64,000 bases of DNA, taken from the NCBI GenBank assembly GCA_002633025.1, contig NMRB01000392.1, forward strand, positions 268,539 through 332,538, given 5' to 3'. The DNA comes from Notospermus geniculatus (taxonomy: Eukaryota > Nemertea > Pilidiophora > Heteronemertea > Lineidae). Both the position numbers and the translations under genes were made by a program. The notes beneath the pieces were generated by a model. That model saw only the letters and a list, made by a program, of their open reading frames with translations, searched no databases and had not been told where the DNA came from. This document shows positions 56,635 through 64,000 of the stretch, piece after piece. Numbering within the stretch: the stretch's first letter is position 1; each line of letters opens with the position of its first letter.

Positions 56635-56916
56635 CAAGTGAATTGTACCAGTCGGCGCTAATTGTCAGCCCACGTGTACTTGCCAAAGCCGTGAATTTTA
56701 TTAGCTCTTCCATCGATCAGTCGTGCGGGAGATTTCCTGGTATAGGGGATTTCTTTCAATTAATGGTTAAAAATAAGGATAAGTAGCAGTTCCTAGAAAG
56801 TCAATAAACACTATACAATGACATTATTTGAAATAAACAGACTAAATGTGGTAGTACCAAATCCATAATTGAACGGAGGGGTGGTAACAGAACAGCCTGT
56901 GAAATACAGGTGACGA
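56635..56916. other. No gene seen
   Basis: Flank of the PIF1-PHD element; no motif recognised apart from a possible acceptor GTGAAATACAG at 56899-56909 before the next frame. Confidence 0.4.
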
Positions 56917-57189
56917 ATGCGAAAGATGCCAAGGGTTTGTGCGAGCGTAGTCGGAGGGCGGAGCGATGTCACAACCCTTGGTGGCCAAGATGCATATATA
57001 GAACAGGAACTTGAAATGATCAATGGAGTTGATGAGAAGAATGAGCTCATGGAGGATTTTTTAAGTATCAAAGGACATGTTTCGAAAGTGAAAAAAGAGA
57101 CTATTATAGCTTTAGCAAGTCGTGTTGCTGACATGCAACAGGTTGCATCTGACGCACAAGATGTTGAAAACGAAGAAATCGATGATTGA
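56917..57189 (+). CDS. Short unknown protein or terminal exon (90 aa)
   Basis: The open frame from ATG 56917 reads GGQDAYIEQELEMING then a charged helical stretch (HVSKVKKETIIALASRVAD) and an acidic end DVENEEIDD before TGA. Composition looks protein-like, and an acceptor (AATACAG|GTG) lies just upstream, so it may be a last exon. No domain recognised. The region is sandwiched between two mobile elements, so a transposon origin is as likely as a host gene. Confidence 0.35.
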   Translation: MRKMPRVCASVVGGRSDVTTLGGQDAYIEQELEMINGVDEKNELMEDFLSIKGHVSKVKKETIIALASRVADMQQVASDAQDVENEEIDD

Positions 57190-57249
57190 ACAGTTTGTTT
57201 TGAAATGTTCATGTCCTAATGAGGAATCCGCCTGCCGTTTATCCCGACA

Positions 57250-58510
57250 GGTCGGCGCAGCGATCGATGTGACCGAACCGACGTCATTGACGTCGTTTTA
57301 TGTGTTGACGTTGCGTCATGAAAAAATCAGCTGTACATTTTTCTACAGGAAAAAATCAGGTAAAGACGTTGCCATTATCGCCATCCCACCTCTTTATTTT
57401 AAGGGAAAAAAGCAAAGAAACTGCAGAAATTTTCATCCGCGACAAGATGGTGTAAAGGGCCTGTTCTTTTTCGGAACATTTTTCCCAACTAATTTTTCAT
57501 TTAGTTGCAGTTGTTTGATTTTCATGATAACTTCAGGTATAACATTTTATAATGTGAACTACATAATCATGAAAGAAAAATGTGACATTAGTTTCATTAA
57601 TTAGGAAAACAAATAGCATTTGCAAAATGTCCGAAATCAGCATGAAAGGAGTGAAATTATTCCCTAATGTTTGTTGTACTGGGAGAGTAATGGTATTATT
57701 TATCATTCATCATAAAGTCATTACTAAATATATTGGTTTTGCTGAAATATTTGCCAAAAATGTGTGATTTTGTTCATTTCTGGACCCCTATTTATGTGGG
57801 GGGAGAACAGAACAGCACATCTAGGCCTGTCTGATTTGAATGGAATGCTGTGGTAAAGATTATTGTCAATATCAGTGAAGTGGTTTGTTGGTGTTGCATA
57901 AGGTCATAAAAAGGAAACTTGAATTTGACGTCCCACCGATCACATAAGCCTACCCACATGTCATGGTTGATTATACATGTTGTATCTGATATTGATCATA
58001 ATCTTTACCACAGCATTCCATTCAAATCTGACAGGCCTAGATGTGCTGTTCTTTTCTCCCCCCACATAAATGGGGGTGCAGAAATGAAGAAAATCACAAA
58101 TGCAAATATTTCAGCAAAAATAATATGTTCAGTGATGATTTTATGATGAATGATAAATAATACCATTACTCTCCCAGTACAACAGATATTAGGGAATAAT
58201 TTCACTGCTTTCATGCTGATTTCAGACATTTTATAAATGCTGTTTTCCTAATTAATGAAACTAATGTCACATTTTTCTTTCATGATTATGTAGTTCACAT
58301 TATAACATATTATACCTGAAGTTATCATGAAAATCAAACACCTGCAACTAAATGAAAAATTAGTTGGGAAAAATGTTCCGAAAAAGAACATGCCCTTTTA
58401 ATGTCATGCGATCGAAAAAATAGGGTTTATTTCACGCCAGAAGTTAATGGAAATGACTGGATATCATGTTGAAAAAAGAAACTTCGGTCACATCGATCGC
58501 AGCGCCACGT
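57250..58510. mobile_element. Foldback element with about 430-bp arms and an outer inverted pair
   Basis: AAAGGGCCTGTTCTTTTTCGG at 57454 begins an arm to about 57886 whose reverse complement is 57984-58399, with a loop of about 97 bp. Outside, CGCAGCGATCGATGTGACC at 57251 is inverted at 58486-58508, with dissimilar sequence between the outer and inner pairs. The paired frames at 57582 and 58005 that encode similar peptides are only the two arms read in opposite directions. No real gene. Confidence 0.85.
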
Positions 58511-58730
58511 CGTGACGATAGTTAGTCCGGTTCCCCATTTATTTCTTGCAAACATGGCAGAACCATTTTGCAGTCTTCTGTGACTTTTTCGGCTGTGGGT
58601 GACCTGCTGGTAGGCATGTAGTATGGAACCAAAGACTGCGGGGACCATCACACGCAACCCATGTTTTTTTTTTACTGTTGTGTCGCACATCATCATCATA
58701 CCAGGACTTACACATTGGGCATTGAACATC

Positions 58731-59321
58731 GGGTGTTCGAAAAACATGGACTATGGATCAATGGACTCTGGACTACTCAGTGGACTGTGGAAACCATGGA
58801 CTGAACAGTCATAAATACCTCATTGACATACGCCGCCAGAAATGGAAACCTCTTCTCCGACAGGAAATTAGGAGCTGAGTCTTGAGTGGTTGAGAAGCTG
58901 TCATGGCCGTGTGTTGTCGCGTCACATCGAATGTTCGTTTACATGCAGCTAACAAACTTCGAATTTTCATATAACAATGTCTTTGTCTTCTCTGTTTGAT
59001 TCACAAGGCTTCAGCAGCCTAGAATGATCTTGTTGGGCCTAATATCGGTGTGCATGGAGAGTAGCCTAGCCTAGTTTTTCGCCGTCTCTTCCCGAGCAAA
59101 TTAAAGACATTATTTTTTTATCAACCAGTAATGAAAATTCAGTAGCCTATTATGCATGCACAAGACTGGTGTGTTATTCGCGATGACGTCTTCGTACACA
59201 ACCATGAAAACAGAGGCAGGCGGCGCATGTCAGTGAGGTATTCATGACTGGTCAGTCCATGGTTTCCACAGTCCAGTAGTCCAGAGTCCATTGATCCACA
59301 GTCCATGTTTTTCGAACACCC
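58731..59321. mobile_element. TIR element with about 105-bp ends
   Basis: GGGTGTTCGAAAAACATGGA at 58731 is inverted at 59302-59321. Inverted similarity runs about 105 bp (GGACTCTGGACTACT, CATACGCCGCC). The TIRs contain CATGGACT/GTGGACT/CTGGACT sub-repeats. The centre (58840-59215) is non-coding. Confidence 0.85.
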
Positions 59322-60524
59322 CTCATAACCTCTACTCGTCTGTATTTTTGCTAAAGGTGTGCTCAACTTGTGTAGAATTTAATTCTCTTTCTCATGCACC
59401 TAATTTCAGCTCAGTCGGACCACTAATCACTGAGTTATGAGCAAAGAAAGTGGTGGTGTCGGGTACCTAAATGATACCGTGTGATCACGGCCTGGGACAT
59501 AGAAGAGTTAAACATTACTGATGGAGACCTGAGCAACACAGGCAGGCTCCAAACGGCAGTCATCTTGCCACGGGGCAACGTAGAGGAAAATGTGCTTGCA
59601 CTGCCACCACCGCCACCTACACTTGCCACCCCTCATTGCCCAAAATTACCAAGATAAAATGGTTAACCTAGGTCATTTAGCATGTCTGGGGAGAACCTAA
59701 AGACAAAACAGCAAAAAAACACCTTATATGGACATAAATGAACTTTGTATATCTTAGTGTCTGCACTGCCACCACCGCCTCCACTGCCACCACCGCCTCA
59801 TCATTTTGCCACCGCTGACTAAGTTCACATTTTTGTAGATTACTAAAAAAACTACTGCATGTATCAACATGCTGTCTTTTGCATCTTAAAGTAGATAAAA
59901 TTCCCTTTCCAATGACACCTGAAACATTGGAAACTACCAGGTACATGTAAAATAAAAATTACCAACAAATTAATAGATTATCAGTCATCCCATTTAGCAT
60001 GTTTAGGGAGAGTGGGAGTGACTGAGCACCTTCTGAACAACTAGAGTTCTTTCACAAGAAGCTCAATCGCTCTCCCTATATGCAATGCATTGGGTTTTTC
60101 AGCAATTTCAAAAAAATTAGTGTTCTCCGCAAGACTTTATTGTGAGGTGGGCTACATGTACCCTACCTTGGCAAAGCACCACCCGACTTGGAGGCAGCCA
60201 CATTACCCTGGAGCCCAGTCTGTAATGGTTTTCACCACCCTACTTTAATTCGTTCATCACACTTTTCATTTTTTTCATTATGAAAGAAATAAATTACTGA
60301 TGATATTATTTCAAGGGATCCACCCTAACTTCAGGGAACCCTGTGGAGAACACTTTAGTGATCACATATTTTTTTATTTAAACTGAAAATAAACATTTCT
60401 GACACCCTGAGTCACATCATGATTTTGAAAACCTTATTGAAATACAAAAGCATGTTTTGAATGAAATGATTTTTGGGTACTACATGTGCATCTCTGACGT
60501 TAGAGAAGAGTATGAGTACAGAAA
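59322..60524. other. No gene seen; CCACCGCC tracts
   Basis: CTGCCACCACCGCC occurs at about 59597 and twice at 59764-59794, a short GC-rich repeat. CATTTAGCATGT-TGGGGAGA recurs at 59675 and 59990 as a direct repeat. No exon. Confidence 0.5.
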
Positions 60525-61556
60525 TTAGATTTTTTTATGGGACTTCAAGTGCTTATAAAGTGAGCAGGTGTGCTGGTAAATTTTCCCACACTGAGCACAC
60601 TGATGGCACCTGGGATTTTCGTGTGTCTCTTCATGGCTCTTTAAATATCTCTTGATTTTGAAAGAGTTTGCACACTTGGAACAGGAATAGACTTCGGTGT
60701 TTCCGCAACTTTCTTCATGGCGACGTTTGTCGGACAAAAGCGTGAAACGTTTCTTGCATCTTTTGCATGCATGGGGCTTGAGGGATTGGTGTCTGTTTTG
60801 GTGGGCCTCAAATGCAGTCTTAATCTCATACCCTTTACCACATTCACAAACATACCTGAAAATGAAATAAACAAGAAATTGCATCATTTTTTGCAACAAA
60901 ATCCTAGAGTGGTTGTCAAACCTTTTACACATGACAGACTGACACAGTTCTGTGTCATGAAAGTCTGTCAAACTGACATTCTGAGAGACGGCAGTAAATG
61001 ACTTGTAGGTTTTTGTTACAATAATACAATAATGGAAAGGGGCCTTTTCCTCAAAAGTTTACCTGCACTTGCCATCGTGCATACGCATATGATATTTTAA
61101 TCCACCCTTTATTTTGTATTCCTTGGTGCAAATGTCACATTGGAAACTCAGACTGCCATGGACAGATTTCTTGTGCCTTTTGACTTCATAATTTTCAGTG
61201 AAAGTCTTTTGACAAATGTCACATGCTGGGCCTTTTCCTGTGTGCACCTGTTCCTGTCTTCTGAGCTTTGACTTTGTTTTGAACAATTTTCCACAGTCAT
61301 CACACTTTAAAATAGGTGCCGTTTTGACTGTTGCATGATGTGATGGTTCTACCACATCAGCAGTTGCAACGGTTGGCCCTTCTCTTTCCTCTACATCATC
61401 ACTGAAGTTAGGGGTATCAAAAAGTAGTTGGTCTGCAGGCTTGTCAGCATGGTCACTCTCTTCATTTTCAACACTTACGATTGACATGACTGAACAGTGC
61501 AGAATACTGCAGCCACTGACATCCAAGACTTCATCACCATTGGCTAGAGGAGACAT
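60525..61556 (-). CDS. C2H2 zinc-finger protein, two exons (about 274 aa)
   Basis: Exons 61063-61556 and 60525-60855 join in phase (GCAG|GTAAAC ... TTTCAG|GTATG). The first exon has an acidic leader then three C2H2 fingers (CDDCGKLFKTKSKLRRQEQVH, CDICQKTF...H, CDICTKEY...MRMH; about residues 102-162). The second adds four more (CECGKGYEIK...H, CKRCKKRF...ESC, CSKCANSF...ETH, CAQCGKIY...LKSH). In finger five the last ligand is Cys instead of His. Linkers are not the canonical TGEKP. It should be a nuclear DNA-binding factor; targets unknown. The ATG at 61556 may be internal: ATTCCAG|TTCTTTC upstream is a possible acceptor and the frame stays open to it. No stop or shift. Likely a host gene. 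Confidence 0.85.
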
Positions 61557-62735
61557 GCCCGGGCCCCAGGAGTTGAAAGAACTGGAATAATGGAACAGAG
61601 TAGGCTACATAAACATGTAGGCCTATGCCATATCCCTACATTTATTATGGCCATCATAATAGGCCTATCATCTGATCATGAATGTCATCATGGTCATGGT
61701 CGGATGACCAGTGACGACCGGGAAACGGCAGGTGCGTGGCCGGGCAGATGGTTTGCCATGTTTACATTGCAGATTTCGAGAAAGGGGGCCCACGAACGTG
61801 ACTTTTTTCCAGACTAACTGAGTGCAAACGATACTATTCTTGCTTCGGATAGCACCCTTCGTCCAAGAATGTCACTTCGAGGCGAATCTGGGGGAGAATC
61901 TGTCAGTGAACCAGGACAATTATGTCTTCGACAGCCCTCTTCGTCGCGACGTCGACTCGCCGGTCGAACTTGTCCGCTTCAAATAAGTAAAGTAAACGCC
62001 TTTGGCGTCTAAAACGTAGCATGAGCATAGTTGAATGTGTTTACATCATCGTGCGACACTCCAAAAGCAACGTTACCTATTGGCATCTTCGCATGGCTGC
62101 TTCAAATCGGTTACCACCAAATCATTTTCTTCAATCGCCGCCATTTTGACCGGGTAGATGGAAATCCGGGACCGGGCGATAGTGCTGCCACTGCGGACGA
62201 CCGGGAAAACGCCTTGCTGATTCCCCGGGGTGATGATACAAAAGGACTGATTAATGAGAACCCCATGAACGATGAGAGCGCAGTGTCATCTGTGTATATT
62301 TGAATAGGCTGACGTGCATTTGCACATAGAACACTAATTGTGTTGAAAATAGCTCTGTTATCATTAGAAATGAAATTCAAGGCATCAAGTTGACAGATTC
62401 ATGTACCCCACTACCATAAAAAAGTTGACGCTCCTGCCTATTACGTAAAGCCAAAATTCAGGCAGTGAGAAACATATGGTGGCAACGCATGAAGTGTATT
62501 CCTCAGTTACTTCATCGTTCGCAGTTAAACCTTTATGTTTGATTCCTTTATGGTACAAATCACGATAGCTGTCTTATTTCTCAATATTTTAAACTGATTT
62601 CTTCACTAACATCAGGGGAATGGTAGTCCACAAGTTACCCACGTTTTGAAAATTGAAAAACTGAAAAATTGAAAAATCGGTTTTTTAGACCCTGCAACGA
62701 AAAATATGACACGTTCATGGCTCGTGACCAAAATT
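61557..62735. other. Upstream of the zinc-finger gene; short open frames only
   Basis: The frames at 61869-62012 (Arg/Ser-rich, 47 codons) and 62031-62303 (acidic C-terminal half, VDGNPGPGDSAATADDRENA) are open, but have no splice or motif support strong enough to call. GC-rich stretches with CGTCGCGACGTCGACTCG suggest a promoter-like region. Confidence 0.4.
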
Positions 62736-62801
62736 GCATAATGTGGCCAGCCCCAAACTCATCGCGATGGCACCGTTTCATCGTGATTGGAATCTTGCAA
62801 C
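62736..62801 (-). repeat. Second copy of the 42.5-kb repeat, part B
   Basis: AATTGCATAATGTGGCCAGC and the rest of this block match 42512-42577 with few changes. On the minus strand the peptide block HRDEFGAGHIMQFW is kept. Confidence 0.85.
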
Positions 62802-63762
62802 CATTAGGTAAACAGGGCCTTAGAGAATATGCTGCAGAAATACATCTTCCCACTTTGACTAATTTTACATAATCTTACATCACCTGGTTAGTCTGAGCTA
62901 CTGACCTAATTGTACCACTCTGAACCACAGAGTCATGACTTTTATTAATTTATCGTCATTGACTCTGATGTATCATGGCCGCCATACTGCAGAGACTACT
63001 TTTCAGTGGTCATGTGATCTCATCTGGTCATGTGACAAACAAGATGGCCGGAAAACGCCAAGCAAACGTGATAAAGTAGATCACCAAAAACACCGAAAAA
63101 CCTGCTATAAACACCGGTTTAACGCCTGTTTAATGATGGAATAAATATATTCATCCGCTATGTACACGATGTATGTTGAATTACAAGCAAAATTGTCGTC
63201 GTTTCAAGGGACTATTCAACATGCGGATGCAACTTGGATGTTAGTCTTTCAAGCTTCTCACTTCCGGCGCAGTGCGGTAGAATTCACCGCTGTATCGCTG
63301 CGCAAGATGGCGCCCATAATACAGTCGAGATATATACGGAGGCCCGTCGGAAATTGCCGAAGTACATACGAAGATGATGTCGATTGCTTATTGTACCTTG
63401 CACCCCTCTCGTTATAAGTGAGCCATTCCAATCCTCTACAGATTAAGCAATCTTGTGTATCAAGGCAAGGGGAATGCATAAAGGTTACGGCCCAAACATG
63501 CTACAAATTTAGCATTGTAAAATCGTTAATTTTCATCGGGTTTGAAAATTTAAAGCAGTTTTTTGATATAACAAAGAATTCTCTGTTCAACTGCATAACT
63601 TTCCGGCACGGCAACAGCCTATTTTGTTATAAATCAGGCAGAGAAGGAAAACAACAAAGATTACGCAAAATCAACATCTTAGATCTCTTATCTAGACCCC
63701 TCTGAAACGCGTTTCACAGGGGTCAAATGGGTCGGTGGAGCCTAAGGGATGTAAATGTAATG
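62802..63762. other. Insertion of about 960 bp splitting the repeat; no gene
   Basis: The material begins CATTAGGTAAACAGGG and ends GATGTAAATGTAATGA. It has no matching GT/AG border in the coding orientation and only weak inverted similarity at its ends. No exon with a motif; the open frame 63160-63417 is unremarkable. Confidence 0.55.
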
Positions 63763-64000
63763 ATTGATTAATCGACCGAGGGTGTCCACACTCTGCGACC
63801 AATGGTTGCCGGTCGATGTGACCAAAACGGAATTAACTTCAATGGCAATCAGATTTTGACGAAATGGATGACTCGGATCGGCAAACACCCGGGTCTATTC
63901 GGGACTAGCTTTCCGCATCACGATTCGGTAACGGGACAATCAACATGTTCTGTTGCCGACGACAGAGTCGTGAAATTGTAGAGGGACTATACGCAGCAGC
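63763..64000 (-). repeat. Second copy of the 42.5-kb repeat, part A (runs to the window end)
   Basis: TTGATTAATCGACCGAGGGT continues in parallel with 42580-42826 to the end of the window. The minus-strand peptide keeps FRQNLIAIEVNSVLVTSTG but has a TAG where the other copy has GAG-type codons (SPE*T), so this copy is not a gene. Confidence 0.85.

Noticed and set aside
57582-58229. Two similar short proteins (MSEISMK...VMVLFIIHH) on opposite strands
   Set aside because: They are the two arms of one palindrome read in opposite directions.
62802-63762. An intron separating the two halves of the 62.7-64.0 kb repeat copy
   Set aside because: In the coding orientation there is no GT at the left border or AG at the right; an insertion fits better.

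Overview
This is eukaryotic, repeat-saturated DNA from an animal. It has spliced genes with GT/AG introns, single-exon G-protein-coupled receptors, a tRNA-derived SINE with an L2-like tail, Gypsy, Penelope, pogo, Harbinger, mariner-like and hAT-like elements, and two assembly gaps (12116-12224 and 47363-48189). The words TAGGCCTA and TACATGTA recur throughout, as do dispersed repeats with CCGTCGTCCGTCG and a TGGTTCCCGATC palindrome. Together with a tandem family of intronless rhodopsin-class receptors this suggests a marine invertebrate. A deuterostome (echinoderm, hemichordate or lancelet) is my first guess; a mollusc is not excluded. The species call is inference.

Layout. 0.57-1.23 kb: a TIR element. 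1.38-6.27 kb: a Ty3/Gypsy element with both LTRs, a tRNA-Leu primer site, broken gag-pol and a nested TTAA-flanked MITE. 6.3-8.3 kb: a GC-rich TIR element abutting a TTAA element. 8.5-9.5 kb: a pseudogene of an uncharacterised dispersed family. 10.4-11.8 kb: a receptor pseudogene with one MITE inside it and another repeat at its edge. 13.1-16.7 kb: an apparently intact three-exon hAT-transposase-like gene. 18.0-23.2 kb: a pogo/Tigger-like transposon with about 290-bp TIRs, carrying an insertion inside an insertion. 23.3-27.8 kb: further TIR elements and a SINE. 28.4-43.9 kb: three intact receptors on the minus strand (28357-29397, 38708-39751, 42902-43939), one further receptor fragment, a Harbinger remnant and several palindromic elements. 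45.5-49.8 kb: an exon of the same uncharacterised family, two TIR elements and a Penelope-like reverse transcriptase across the second gap. 50.7-56.6 kb: a TIR element encoding a PIF1-type helicase ending in a PHD finger. 57.2-59.3 kb: two more inverted-repeat elements. 60.5-61.6 kb: a two-exon C2H2 zinc-finger gene. 62.7-64.0 kb: a second copy of a repeat first seen at 42.5-42.8 kb, split by about 1 kb.

The most interesting object is the 5.9-kb element at 50690-56628. It has about 269-bp, nearly identical terminal inverted repeats and a 6-bp direct repeat AAGCAG at both ends. On the minus strand it carries a spliced PIF1 helicase-PHD gene, now broken. On the plus strand three small exons chain in phase. 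I cannot assign this combination to a named transposon superfamily. Host genes that look functional are few: the three receptors, the zinc-finger gene and perhaps the hAT-derived gene. They do not form a pathway; most of the rest is layered mobile DNA.
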